Below are positions 1 through 8,867 of a stretch of DNA of 64,000 bases, piece by piece. The position numbers and the translations under genes are program-made. Source of the DNA: Novosphingobium terrae (GTDB taxonomy: Bacteria; Pseudomonadota; Alphaproteobacteria; Sphingomonadales; Sphingomonadaceae); the NCBI RefSeq assembly GCF_017163935.1, contig NZ_JABVZR010000001.1, positions 1,240,001 through 1,304,000 of the forward strand, in the 5' to 3' direction. The notes below the pieces were generated by a model, which saw nothing but the letters and a program-made list of their open reading frames with translations, did no database searches and had not been told where the DNA came from. Position 1 is the stretch's first letter; the number at the start of each line of letters is the position of its first letter.

Positions 1-2
1 AG

Positions 3-521
3 CGCCGTCTGGCCGCCGACACCGCGCGCATCGGCGTGGCGACCGCTGACCTCTATCCGCGCATCACTTTGGGCGGATCGGTGGGCTCCTCGGCCTTCAC
101 CGGCATGGATGTGCTGGGGTCGGAATCGACGCGCTGGTCCATTGGCCCGCTGATCAGCTGGAACTTCCCCAACATCGCCGCCACCCGCGCCAAGATCGCC
201 GCTGCCAAGGCCGACAGCAAGGCCTCGCTGGCGACCTTCGATGGCACGGTGCTGACCGCGCTTGAGGAAACCGAGCGGGCGCTCTCCACCTATGCCCATG
301 CTCAGGAGCGGACCGATACGCTTGCCCGCGCTCAGGATGAGGCGGCGCGTGCTGCCCGCATCAGTCTGGCGCGGCAGCGGGAAGGGCGGATCGACTTCCT
401 GACCGTGCTGGACGCGCAGCGCACGCTGGCGCAGGCCCAGTCCGATCTGGTGGCGGCGCGGCGCGATGCGGCCTTTGCTCAGGTCGATGTGTTCCGCGCG
501 CTGGCAGGCGGCTGGAGTTAA
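3..521 (+). CDS. RND efflux outer-membrane factor, NodT/OprM family (5' truncated by window)
   Basis: This is the C-terminal part (about 172 residues) of a TolC-like outer-membrane channel; the gene begins left of the window. The visible part has the family's alternating pattern: beta-strand text (LYPRITLGGSVG, WSIGPLISWNFPN) followed by long alanine-rich coiled-coil helices (ALEETERALSTYAHAQERTDTLARAQDEAARAARISLARQREGRIDFLTVLDAQRTL). LDAQRTL is typical of NodT-family helices. Such proteins form the exit duct of tripartite efflux pumps. It converges on a second outer-membrane factor at 614-2023, so it belongs to a different, leftward-lying operon. A strong bidirectional terminator follows it. 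Confidence 0.85.
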   Translation, partial: RRLAADTARIGVATADLYPRITLGGSVGSSAFTGMDVLGSESTRWSIGPLISWNFPNIAATRAKIAAAKADSKASLATFDGTVLTALEETERALSTYAHAQERTDTLARAQDEAARAARISLARQREGRIDFLTVLDAQRTLAQAQSDLVAARRDAAFAQVDVFRALAGGWS

Positions 522-560
522 GTTTCCCGACCCCAAAAACACAAGGGCGGGAAACGAAAA

Positions 561-594
561 GGGGCGGAAGGTGCAAACCTTCCGCCCCTTTTTT
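561..594. terminator. Bidirectional intrinsic terminator
   Basis: A perfect 12-bp stem (561-572 with 577-588, loop gcaa) is followed by a run of T on the plus strand (589-594) and preceded by AAAA (557-560), which gives a short U run on the minus strand. It lies between the stop codons of two convergent outer-membrane factor genes (521 and 614) and probably ends both transcripts. Confidence 0.9.
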
Positions 595-613
595 GTGCGC
601 CGTTGCTTTGGGC

Positions 614-2023
614 TTACAGCGTGTCGTCAGCGCCAATCGCGGTGTAGAGCGAGAGGCGGTTCGACAGATCCGCCAGTGTGGCCGAAACCTGCGTCTGGCG
701 CGCCGAATAGAGCGTGCGTTGCGCCGTCAGCACATTGATATAGGCCGCGGTCCCGGCCTGGTACTGGGCATCCGAAAGCGTCAGGCTGCGCTGCGAGGCG
801 GTGACCAGACGGCCCTGTGCCGCGCGCTGATCCTCGATGGTGCCGCGCCGGGCCAGCGCATCCGCCACATCACGGAAGGCCGTCTGCAGCGCCTTTTCAT
901 AGCTGGCAACATCGGCGTCACGCGTGGCCTTGGCCTTGTCCAGATCGGCAAAGCGCGTGCCGCCGATCAGCGGCAGGCTGGCTGTGGGCGAGACGCTCCA
1001 GCCCTTCGATCCCGAGTTGAAAAGGCTGGACAGAGCCGTGCTGGCAAAGCCGCCCGCCGCCGTCAGGCTGATCGTGGGGAAGAAGGCCGCGCGGGCCGCG
1101 CCGATGCTGTAATTGGCGCCTTTGAGCGTATGCTCGGCTTCCACCACATCGGGGCGCTGCAGCAGCACCGTGGAGGAAAGCCCGGCAGGCACCAGCGCGA
1201 TCGAGCCATCGATGTCCGCCAGTGATGTGGGCAGCAGCGCCTCATCGACATGCGCGCCCACCAGCAGGTCGAGGGCATTGCGATCCTGCGCCACCTGCGT
1301 GGTGTTGCTGGCGACATCCGATTCCGCCGTGGCCAGCACCGTCTTGGCGCTTTCCACATCGGGTGCATTGCCAAGGCCGGCATCCAGCAGCGATTGCGTC
1401 AGATCCAGGCTGCGTTTGGCGCTGGCGGCCGTGTCCTTGGCGATCTTGAGCAGATCCTCATCCGAGGCCAGCGTGACATAGGCCAGCGCCGTTTCCTGCA
1501 CCAGACTCAGCTTGGTCGAGCGCATGCCCGACTGGGTCGAGAGATAGGTCTCGAACCCCGCGCTGGCCTGATTGCGCAAGCGGCCCCACAGGTCGATCTC
1601 GAAAGAGGAGACGCCCAGATTGACCTGATTGTAGCTGCCGCCGGTGGTGCTGCCCGCGCTGCTGCCGCCGGTACGGCTGCCTGTGGCGGTGGCACCGATC
1701 ACCGGGAAGATGGCCGCGCGGTCGGCGCGATAGGTGGCGCGGGCCGCCACCACATTGGCCACCGCCACGCGCAGGTCGCGGTTGTTGGCCAGCATCTGGG
1801 TGATCACCTGCTGCAGCTTGGGATTGGTGATCAGCTGCTGCCAGGTGAGGCCTGCCTTGGACCCGCTCTGATCAGGGGCGGGATAGGCCGCGCCGCCGGG
1901 CCATTGTTCGGCCACGGGCGCGGTGGGGCGGACATATTTGGGCGCCATGTTGCAGCCCGAAAGCAGCAAGGCGGCCAGCGACAGGGAGAAGCCTGCGCCT
2001 CTCATGGTATAAGCGCGCATCAT
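614..2023 (-). CDS. RND efflux outer-membrane lipoprotein (NodT/OprM family)
   Basis: 469-residue outer-membrane channel of a tripartite efflux pump. The N-terminus is a lipoprotein signal peptide with lipobox LLSGC at about residues 20-24, so the mature protein is lipid-anchored. KYVRP after the Cys and the long helices with LTAQRTLYSARQTQV near the C-terminus are OprM/NodT hallmarks. The length is normal for the family. Its start overlaps the stop of the permease gene (2020), so it is the third and last gene of a translationally coupled operon with membrane-fusion protein, permease and channel. M1, M2 and M7 are all possible starts; M1 keeps the overlap. Confidence 0.93.
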   Translation of the reverse strand: MMRAYTMRGAGFSLSLAALLLSGCNMAPKYVRPTAPVAEQWPGGAAYPAPDQSGSKAGLTWQQLITNPKLQQVITQMLANNRDLRVAVANVVAARATYRADRAAIFPVIGATATGSRTGGSSAGSTTGGSYNQVNLGVSSFEIDLWGRLRNQASAGFETYLSTQSGMRSTKLSLVQETALAYVTLASDEDLLKIAKDTAASAKRSLDLTQSLLDAGLGNAPDVESAKTVLATAESDVASNTTQVAQDRNALDLLVGAHVDEALLPTSLADIDGSIALVPAGLSSTVLLQRPDVVEAEHTLKGANYSIGAARAAFFPTISLTAAGGFASTALSSLFNSGSKGWSVSPTASLPLIGGTRFADLDKAKATRDADVASYEKALQTAFRDVADALARRGTIEDQRAAQGRLVTASQRSLTLSDAQYQAGTAAYINVLTAQRTLYSARQTQVSATLADLSNRLSLYTAIGADDTL

Positions 2024-5000
2024 GCGGTCTCGCTCGGGGTTTCGTCATCGGCGCGGTGGAACAGCTTGCCGATCACCATAAAGAACAGGGGGACGTAGAA
2101 GATGGCCAGCACCGTGGCGGTGAGCATGCCGCCCGCCACCGCCGTACCGATCTCGATCCGGCTTTCGGCGCCCACGCCGCTGGCGATCACCAGCGGGAAG
2201 ACGCCGGCGATGAAGGCGATCGAGGTCATCAGGATCGGGCGCAGGCGCAGCTTGGCCGCTTCCAGCACGGCATGCAGCATGTCCTGCCCTTCACGGCGCG
2301 CCGCTTCGGCGAATTCCACGATCAGGATCGCGTTCTTGGCCGCAAGGCCGATGGTGGTGAGCAGGCCGACCTGGAAATAGATGTCGTTCTGCAGACCGCG
2401 CACCGTCACCGACAGCACCGCGCCGATGATGCCCAGAGGCAGCACCATCAGAATGGCGAAGGGCACCGACCAGCTCTCATAGAGCGCGGCAAGGCACAGG
2501 AACACCACCAGCACCGAAAGCGCATAGAGGTAGGGCGCCTGACCCGAGGACTGGTTCTGCTGATAGGATAGCGAGGACCAGGCATAGGACAGCTCCGGCG
2601 CGATCTTCTGCTGAAGCGCGACGATTTCCTGCATTGCCTCGCCCGAGCTGACGCCCGCGCCGGCGCTGCCGTCGATCTCATAGGCCTGCTGGCCGTTGAA
2701 GCGCGAGACGATGTTCGGGCCGTTTTCCCACCGCGTGGTGGCAAAGGCCGAGAAGGGCACCATGTTGCCGTTGGTGCTGCTGCGGACATACCACTGGTTG
2801 ATGTCCTCGGGCAGCATGCGCGAGGCGGCGTCGCCCTGCACATAGACGCGCTTCACACGGCCGCGATCCACAAAGTCATTGACGTAATCGCTGCCCCAGG
2901 CGGTGGTCAGCACATCATTGACGTCGGACTGGGCCAGACCGAGCACGGCCAGCTTTGCCTCATCGATGTCGATGCGCAGCTGGGGAGCGTCGGCCAGCGT
3001 GGCGGCACGCACCTGCAGCAGCTTGGGATCGGCATTGGCTGCCGCGACCAGCTTGTCACGCAGGCCCTCGAAGGTGGCACGGTCGAGGTTGTTGGGGTTG
3101 AGCAGTTCGAAGGTGAAGCCGCTCGACTGGCCAAGGCCGCGAATGGCAGGCGGGGCCAGCGGGAAGACCGTGGCATCGCGGATCTTGCTGAACTGCATCA
3201 TCGCGCGCTTGTTGATCGCGGTGACGGAGTCCTGACTGCTCTTGCGGTCGTCAAACGGTGCCAGGGCAACGAAGCCCATGCCCGCATTCTGACCCTGGCC
3301 GTTGAAGCTGAAGCCGTTGACGACCATCGCCTGAGCGACATTCTTCTTCTCGGGGCCGGTGTAGAAGTCCTGGATCTGGTCGCCGACCTTCTGCGCGCGC
3401 TCATCCGTGGCGCCCGGAGGCAGCTGGAACATGACCATGGCCATGCCCTGATCCTCATCGGGCAGGAAGCCGGTGGGCAGGCGGGTGAAGAGCAGCGCCA
3501 TCACCACCACAATGGCGGCAAAGATACCCAGATGCAGCGCGCGGCGGGCGATCACGCCCTCCACCTTGCCCAGATAGGCGGTGGTCTTGGCGTCCAGCCA
3601 GCGGTTGAACTTGCCGAAGAAGCCGGTGCGGTGCAGCGGATCGTGGTCGCCCGGCTTGAGCATGGTGGCGCAGAGCGCGGGCGAAAGCACCAGCGCCACG
3701 ACCACCGAGAGCATCATCGCCGAAACGATGGTCACCGAGAACTGGCGATAGATCACGCCGGTCGACCCGCCGAAGAAGGCCATCGGCAGCAGCACGGCGG
3801 ACAGCACCAGCGCGATGCCCACCAGCGCCGAGCTGATTTCATCCATCGACTCGATGGTGGCCTCGCGCGGGTCGAGGCCGCGTTCGGTCATCAGGCGCTC
3901 GACGTTTTCGACCACCACGATGGCATCGTCCACCAGCAGACCGATGGCCAGCACCATGCCGAACATCGTCAGCGTGTTGACCGAGTAGCCGAAGGCCGCC
4001 AGCACGCCGAAGGTGCCCAGCAGCACCACCGGCACGGCGATGGCCGGCACCAGCGTGGCGCGCCAGCTCTGCAGGAAGAGATACATCACCAGCACCACCA
4101 GCAGGATGGCGATGATCAGCGTCTCGATCACCTCATGGATCGAGGTTTTCACGAAAGTCGTGCTGTCAACCGGATAGGCCACCGTATAGCCGGCAGGCAT
4201 GTCCTTGGAGAGCTGCTCGACCTTGGCGCGCACGGCGGCGGCGGTCTTGATGGCATCGGCGCCGGCAGCCAGCTGCACGGCAAGGCCCGAGGCGGGATGG
4301 CCGTTGAGGCGCACGGTGAAGCCGTAATCCTCAGGCCCGAGCTCGGCGCGGGCGACATCCGACAGGCGCACCACCGAACCGTCGGTCAGCGTCTTGACGA
4401 CGATGTTACGGAACTGTTCGGGCGTCTGCAGGCGCGACTTGGCCTTGACCACCGCGTTGATGGCCTGACCCGCCACCGCCGGCTTCTGACCGAGCTGGCC
4501 TGCCGACATCTCGATGTTCTGGGCGCTGATCGCGCTGGTGACATCGGATGGCATCAGCTTGCGCGCGGCCAGCTTGGTCGGGTCCAGCCAGACGCGCATG
4601 GCATATTGCGCACCGAAGACCTGGGTCTGGCCCACGCCGTTCACACGGCCGACCTCGTCGTTGATATGGCTGAGCAGATAGTCGCCGATATCATAGGAGG
4701 TGGCGCGGTCGCTCTGGTCGTAGAGCGCGACGACCATCAGGAAGTCGGCTGCGGCCTTGGTGACGGTGACGCCGCGGCTCTGCACTTCGGTGGGCAGGCG
4801 CGATGTGGCCTGCTGCACCTTGTTCTGCACCTGCACCTGCGCCGTATCCGGGTTGGTGCCCTTGGCGAAGGTGACGGTGATCGTCGCCGTGCCCGAGGCC
4901 GAGGAGGTGGAGGAGAAGTAGAGCAGATTGTCGACGCCGGTCAGCTGCTGCTCGATGATCTGGGTGACGCTGGATTCCAGCGTCTCGGCCGAGGCGCCCG

Positions 5001-5154
5001 GATAGGTCGCGGTGATGGCGATCTCGGGCGGGGAAACGTCAGGGTACTGCTCGATGGGCAGCGAAAGGATCGCGCCGGTGCCCGCCAGCATGATGGCGAT
5101 CGCCACCACCCAGGCGAAGATCGGCCTGTCGATGAAGAAACGACTGATACTCAT
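2020..5154 (-). CDS. RND multidrug efflux permease, AcrB/MexB (HAE1) family
   Basis: 1044-residue inner-membrane proton/drug antiporter of the hydrophobe-amphiphile (HAE1) class, the usual length for AcrB. It starts with the family signature MSISRFFIDRPIFAWVVAI. The TM4 proton-relay pair is present in GLLVDDAIVVVENVERLM, and the TM10 lysine in GLAAKNAILIVEFAE. Large periplasmic loops with the porter and docking domains separate TM1-TM2 and TM7-TM8. It sits between the membrane-fusion gene (4-nt gap at 5155-5158) and the outer-membrane gene (overlap), so a full pump is encoded in the order adaptor, permease, channel. Substrates cannot be read from sequence. Confidence 0.96.
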   Translation of the reverse strand: MSISRFFIDRPIFAWVVAIAIMLAGTGAILSLPIEQYPDVSPPEIAITATYPGASAETLESSVTQIIEQQLTGVDNLLYFSSTSSASGTATITVTFAKGTNPDTAQVQVQNKVQQATSRLPTEVQSRGVTVTKAAADFLMVVALYDQSDRATSYDIGDYLLSHINDEVGRVNGVGQTQVFGAQYAMRVWLDPTKLAARKLMPSDVTSAISAQNIEMSAGQLGQKPAVAGQAINAVVKAKSRLQTPEQFRNIVVKTLTDGSVVRLSDVARAELGPEDYGFTVRLNGHPASGLAVQLAAGADAIKTAAAVRAKVEQLSKDMPAGYTVAYPVDSTTFVKTSIHEVIETLIIAILLVVLVMYLFLQSWRATLVPAIAVPVVLLGTFGVLAAFGYSVNTLTMFGMVLAIGLLVDDAIVVVENVERLMTERGLDPREATIESMDEISSALVGIALVLSAVLLPMAFFGGSTGVIYRQFSVTIVSAMMLSVVVALVLSPALCATMLKPGDHDPLHRTGFFGKFNRWLDAKTTAYLGKVEGVIARRALHLGIFAAIVVVMALLFTRLPTGFLPDEDQGMAMVMFQLPPGATDERAQKVGDQIQDFYTGPEKKNVAQAMVVNGFSFNGQGQNAGMGFVALAPFDDRKSSQDSVTAINKRAMMQFSKIRDATVFPLAPPAIRGLGQSSGFTFELLNPNNLDRATFEGLRDKLVAAANADPKLLQVRAATLADAPQLRIDIDEAKLAVLGLAQSDVNDVLTTAWGSDYVNDFVDRGRVKRVYVQGDAASRMLPEDINQWYVRSSTNGNMVPFSAFATTRWENGPNIVSRFNGQQAYEIDGSAGAGVSSGEAMQEIVALQQKIAPELSYAWSSLSYQQNQSSGQAPYLYALSVLVVFLCLAALYESWSVPFAILMVLPLGIIGAVLSVTVRGLQNDIYFQVGLLTTIGLAAKNAILIVEFAEAARREGQDMLHAVLEAAKLRLRPILMTSIAFIAGVFPLVIASGVGAESRIEIGTAVAGGMLTATVLAIFYVPLFFMVIGKLFHRADDETPSETA

Positions 5155-5158
5155 GAGA

Positions 5159-6298
5159 TCAACCCCCGATCTTCACGAGGGTCTGTTTCACCGTGGCGCC
5201 GGGCAGGGCCTTGTCGGTGCCCTGCACGATCAGATGGTCGCCGGGCTTGAGCCCTTCGGAGACGATCCACATGTTGCCCACGGCCTTGACCGGCTTGATC
5301 TTGCGCTGCTCGACCTTGTTCTGCGCATCGACCACCAGCGCATAGGGATCGCCCTTGGTGTCGCGCAGCACGCCCTGCTGGGGGGCCAGAACGGCGTTGG
5401 GCACCACGCCCTGCGGAGTTTCGATCCGCACGAACATGCCCGGCAGCAGAATGCGCTGCGGGTTGGGAATGCGGGCGCGCAGCACCACCGTACCGGCGTT
5501 TTCATCCACCGTCACTTCGCTGAATTCGATGGTGCCGGTCTGCGGATAGTCGCTGCCGTCTTCCAGCTTCAGATGGACCGTGGTGCTGGCAGGCAGCACG
5601 CTGCCATTGGCCAGCTGCTTGCGCAGGGCCAGCAGCTGGGCGCTCGACTGGGTGATGTCGACATAGATCGGATCGAGCTGCTGGATGCTGGCCAGCGCCG
5701 TGGTCTGCGCGGCGGAAACCAGCGCGCCCACCGTATAGGCCGAACGCCCGATGCGGCCCGAAATCGGCGCCAGCACCTTGGTGTATTCCAGATTGAGATT
5801 GGCGGCGCGCAGATTGGCCTCATACTGATGCAGCGAGGCGCGCGCGGTGCCCGCCGCGGCGACGGCATCGTCGATGTCCTGCTTGCTGACGGCCTGTGTG
5901 TCGCTCAGCTTGCGATAGCGGTCGACCTTGTTCTGATTGGTGATCAGCGTGGCCTTCGCGCTTTCGATCTGCGCGGCGATCTGATCGCGTGAGGCCTTGT
6001 AGCTGCGCGGATCGATCAGATAGAGCGCCTGGCCCGCCTTCACATCGCTGCCTTCGGTGAACAGGCGCTGGCGGATGATGCCGTCAACCTGCGGGCGCAC
6101 GTCGGAGGAGGTGGTGGCGGTGATGCGCCCGGTCAGCTCGGTGCTGAGCGCGGCCTGCGTGCCCTGAAGCACGACATAGCCGACATCGGTGGGGGGGCGC
6201 ATGGGCGGCGCTTTCTGGCCGGAACAGGCGGCCAGAGCGGCCACAAGAGCCAGAGGAGCGGGCATCAGGGCGAGGGGGCGGGGGGCGAATTGAGGCAT
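5159..6298 (-). CDS. RND efflux periplasmic adaptor (membrane-fusion protein, AcrA/MexA type)
   Basis: 379 residues from the chosen start. I chose the Met at 6298 because it opens a lipoprotein signal (MPQFAPRPLALMPAPLALVAALAAC, lipobox LAAC); the 28 residues upstream in the longer frame look non-coding. Then follow a barrel-sandwich hybrid (VRPQVDGIIRQRLFTEGSDVKAGQALYLID), an alpha-hairpin with coiled-coil pattern (about residues 95-165), and the closing lipoyl half (VLAPISGRIGRSAYTVGALV). It is the first gene of the efflux operon and is divergent from the response regulator at 6470. Confidence 0.94.
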   Translation of the reverse strand: MPQFAPRPLALMPAPLALVAALAACSGQKAPPMRPPTDVGYVVLQGTQAALSTELTGRITATTSSDVRPQVDGIIRQRLFTEGSDVKAGQALYLIDPRSYKASRDQIAAQIESAKATLITNQNKVDRYRKLSDTQAVSKQDIDDAVAAAGTARASLHQYEANLRAANLNLEYTKVLAPISGRIGRSAYTVGALVSAAQTTALASIQQLDPIYVDITQSSAQLLALRKQLANGSVLPASTTVHLKLEDGSDYPQTGTIEFSEVTVDENAGTVVLRARIPNPQRILLPGMFVRIETPQGVVPNAVLAPQQGVLRDTKGDPYALVVDAQNKVEQRKIKPVKAVGNMWIVSEGLKPGDHLIVQGTDKALPGATVKQTLVKIGG

Positions 6299-6364
6299 GA
6301 AGGCCAAATGCTCTTTTGCGCTGCAACACGCCACAAGTTTTTCGGTAAAATTTTGTCCTCGCTC

Positions 6365-6410
6365 TTGTCTGCGCGTAGACAAACGTAGGCCTTTGTATCA
6401 GTCTGTAGGC
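6365..6410. promoter_or_regulatory. Divergent regulatory region with 10-bp-period repeats and a TTGTCT dyad
   Basis: Between the efflux operon and its divergent regulator there are four GTA-containing units exactly 10 bp apart: GTAGAC (6375), GTAGGC (6385), GTATCA (6395), GTAGGC (6405). Tandem half-sites on one face of the helix are how OmpR/PhoB-family regulators usually bind. Overlapping them is a perfect dyad TTGTCT-N6-AGACAA (6365-6382). The adjacent regulator belongs to that family, so autoregulation and control of the pump are likely. This is inference. Confidence 0.6.
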
Positions 6411-6469
6411 GGCCAGCGCCCCGGTTGGACAAGACGGGGAGCAGGCGATAAGGCTCGGAGGCGATGACA

Positions 6470-7228
6470 ATGCCTTCCGCTTCTTTCAGCCCTTCAGGCG
6501 GCTCTGCTTCCGGCAGCGTGCTGGTGGTGGATGACGACCCCGATATCCGCGAACTGATCATCGCCCAGCTTGAGCGGGAAAGCTTTGCCGTGCGCGCCGC
6601 CGGAAGCGTGGGGGAAACCCTGACCGCGCTGGAGGAAGCCCCCGCCGATGTGGTGGTGCTCGATCTCAACCTGCCCGATGGCGACGGGTTGAACCTGTGC
6701 CGCGATCTGCGCTCGCGCGGCTATGCCGATGCCATCATCATGGTGACGGCGCGTGACAGCGCCATCGACCGCGTGCTGGGTCTGGAACTGGGCGCCGACG
6801 ATTACCTCACCAAGCCTTTCGAACCGCGCGAACTTTTGGCCCGGGTGCGCAACCTGCTGCGCCGCATCGGCAGCAATGAGAGCGGCGCCGAGGCGCTGGC
6901 CCGCCCGCGCAACGCCCGTTTCGCGCAATTCGGCCCGTGGAAGCTGGATCTGCTGCTGCGCCGTCTGGTGACGGGCGACGGGCGGCTGGTGATGCTTTCC
7001 TCCGCCGAATACCGCCTGCTCTCACGCATGGTCGAGGCGCCCAATCAGGTGCTGGGGCGCGAGGCGCTTTCGCCCGAGCGCAAGGCCACCGTGGCCTTCG
7101 ACCGCTCGATCGATCTGCAGATCAGCCGCTTGCGCCAGAAACTGGCCGCCGAAAAGGGCGGGGCGGATCTGATCATCACCGTGCGCAGCGAAGGCTATGT
7201 GCTGGCCGCCAATGTCACCTATGAGTAA
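6470..7228 (+). CDS. OmpR-family response regulator of the efflux locus
   Basis: Two-domain transcription factor. The receiver domain has the acidic pocket VVDDDPD, phospho-acceptor Asp in VVVLDLNLPDGDG (about residue 65), and KPFEPRELLARVRNLLRR. The C-terminal winged helix ends with DRSIDLQISRLRQKL and RSEGYVL. I prefer the ATG at 6470 over the one at 6464: GGAGG (6457-6461) is only 2 nt from 6464 but 8 nt from 6470. The histidine kinase follows after 35 nt on the same strand, and the RND pump operon diverges, as in many pump/regulator loci. Confidence 0.93.
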   Translation: MPSASFSPSGGSASGSVLVVDDDPDIRELIIAQLERESFAVRAAGSVGETLTALEEAPADVVVLDLNLPDGDGLNLCRDLRSRGYADAIIMVTARDSAIDRVLGLELGADDYLTKPFEPRELLARVRNLLRRIGSNESGAEALARPRNARFAQFGPWKLDLLLRRLVTGDGRLVMLSSAEYRLLSRMVEAPNQVLGREALSPERKATVAFDRSIDLQISRLRQKLAAEKGGADLIITVRSEGYVLAANVTYE

Positions 7229-7246
7229 ATCGCGCGGGCACTGTCG

Positions 7247-7280
7247 GTGAAAAGGATCTGGCCGTGAAAAGGATCTGGCG
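7247..7280 (+). repeat. 17-bp tandem duplication forming the start region of the kinase gene
   Basis: GTGAAAAGGATCTGGC occurs at 7247-7262 and again at 7264-7279, a tandem duplication with a 17-nt period. The second copy holds the GTG start codon of the kinase. The first supplies AAGGA (7252-7256), 7 nt before that GTG, as its ribosome-binding site. The two copies are in different frames. Confidence 0.85.
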
Positions 7281-8646
7281 GCTTGTCTGCGATTTCCTTG
7301 CCTCGCTGGCCGGGCGGATTGCGCTGCTGCTGATGCTGGGCATCGCCAGCGCCTCGATCGCCTCGCTGGTGGTGGCCGAGCATCTGCGCATTCTGGCGCT
7401 CCAGCATCTGCAGCTGGAGCGGGTGGTGGCCAGCACGGCCGACATCGCCAATCGCTTCGCCCACAATCCGGAGGCCACGCAGAGCCAGCTTGACGCGCGC
7501 GATCTGTTCGGCGTGCGCAATGCCATGCCCGACGCCGTGCTGGGAGAAGCCGATCCCCGGCTGGCCGATATGCTGGAGCAGAACATGGGCGTGCGGGCCG
7601 GCATCACCGTTCAGCGGATCACCAGCAAATGCTTCGGCGAGGCCTATGTCAATCGCAACAGCATCGCCGGTGTGAAGGGCAAGATCGATATCGACTGCTG
7701 GCAGGTGGGCTTTACCGATGCGCGCGGCGTGCGGCGGCTGGTGACCATCGATCTCTTCGCGCTGGAGATCCCGCATAATGGCTCGCTGGACCCGATCTAT
7801 CTGTTCCTGATCGTGCTGGCCAGCGCGCTGGTCTCGCTCTGGGCCGCGCGGCTCACCACCGTGCCGCTGCGCCGTCTGACCGGGGCTGCGCAGCGTTTCT
7901 CGCTTTCGATCGATCCTGAGGCGATCCCCGTCAGCGGCCCGGGCGAGGTGCGCGTGGCGCTGGAAACCTTCAATCTGATGCAGCAGCGCGTGCGCGACGG
8001 TTTCCGCGAGCGCACCCATATCCTCGCCGCCATCGCCCATGATCTGCAGACGCCGATCACCCGCCTGCGCCTGCGGCTGGAACAGGTGCAGGATGCCACC
8101 TTGCGCGAAAGGCTGGTGGGGGATCTGGCCGCCATGCAGTCACTGGTGCGCGACGGGCTCGATCTGGCCCGCGCCAGCGAAAACCGCGAGGAATGGTCGA
8201 TGGTCGACATCGACTCGCTTGTGACCAGTCTGGTGGAAGACCACGCCGAAATGGGCGCGCCGGTGACCTTGTCGAGCCAATGCGGCGTCTCGGCCTGGAT
8301 CAAGCCCGATGCGCTGACCCGCTGTCTGGAAAATCTGATCAGCAATGGCGTAAAATATGGCGGCGAGGCGCGGCTGACCTGCGCCATCTTCGAAGGATCG
8401 GTGGAGATTGCCGTTGCCGATTCCGGCCCCGGCATCCCTGAAGAGCGCCTCGCCGAAATGTTCGAGCCCTTCGTGCGCGGCGAGGCGAGCCGCTCGCGCT
8501 CCACCGGCGGCACCGGCATCGGCCTGACCATCGCCCGCGCGCAGGCCAACAGTTTCGGCGGCGTGCTGTCGCTGGCCAACCGCCCCGAAGGCGGGGTGAT
8601 CGCCCGGCTGAGCTTTCCCATCCAGGGCCCGGACGGAACAGCCTAA
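7264..8646 (+). CDS. Sensor histidine kinase, EnvZ-like
   Basis: 460 residues, starting at GTG. Domain order: cytoplasmic tip, TM1 (about 18-38), periplasmic sensor loop of about 140 residues with two Cys (123, 145), TM2 (about 178-196), HAMP, HisKA with His259 in IAHDLQTPITRLRLRLE, and HATPase (NLISNGVKYGG, DSGPGIPEE, STGGTGIGLTIARAQ). It phosphorylates the adjacent OmpR-type regulator by all family precedent. The two periplasmic cysteines could form a disulfide (inference). The duplicated 17-bp sequence at its start provides the ribosome-binding site. Confidence 0.93.
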   Translation: MKRIWRLVCDFLASLAGRIALLLMLGIASASIASLVVAEHLRILALQHLQLERVVASTADIANRFAHNPEATQSQLDARDLFGVRNAMPDAVLGEADPRLADMLEQNMGVRAGITVQRITSKCFGEAYVNRNSIAGVKGKIDIDCWQVGFTDARGVRRLVTIDLFALEIPHNGSLDPIYLFLIVLASALVSLWAARLTTVPLRRLTGAAQRFSLSIDPEAIPVSGPGEVRVALETFNLMQQRVRDGFRERTHILAAIAHDLQTPITRLRLRLEQVQDATLRERLVGDLAAMQSLVRDGLDLARASENREEWSMVDIDSLVTSLVEDHAEMGAPVTLSSQCGVSAWIKPDALTRCLENLISNGVKYGGEARLTCAIFEGSVEIAVADSGPGIPEERLAEMFEPFVRGEASRSRSTGGTGIGLTIARAQANSFGGVLSLANRPEGGVIARLSFPIQGPDGTA

Positions 8647-8688
8647 AACCCCGTAAGTGACTAGGGTTTTGAACCCCCGAAGGGGGGT
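8645..8688 (+). terminator. Overlapping alternative hairpins downstream of the kinase gene
   Basis: Three mutually exclusive stems can form here: AAAACCC (8645-8651) with GGGTTTT (8664-8670); GGGTT (8664-8668) with AACCC (8672-8676); and ACCCCC (8673-8678) with GGGGGT (8683-8688). There is no T run. It may be a weak terminator for the two-component operon, or a leader structure for the next gene 180 nt downstream. Confidence 0.35.
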
Positions 8689-8867
8689 GATCTGACGTAT
8701 GCCCAAAGGCGCGTTCAGCTTGTAGCCATGATTGCGGAAGGGGGACCCCCGGCCATCCGATACCCAAAAAAACGGGCGGGCGGGAGCGTTCAGCACATTC
8801 AGCAAGCCGGCACAGCCGGCAGGCGCAGTTTCAGCCAGCCGGCAAGGTCCGGCAGAAGGGGACAAAC

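Noticed and set aside
3532..5250. 572-residue plus-strand frame antisense to the RND permease
   Set aside because: Composition is His/Gln/Gly/Arg noise typical of the antisense of GC-rich genes, and it lies opposite a clear AcrB homologue.
6371..6410. CRISPR-like regular spacing
   Set aside because: Units are only 6 bp with 4-bp spacers; this fits an OmpR-type operator, not an array. No cas genes are present.
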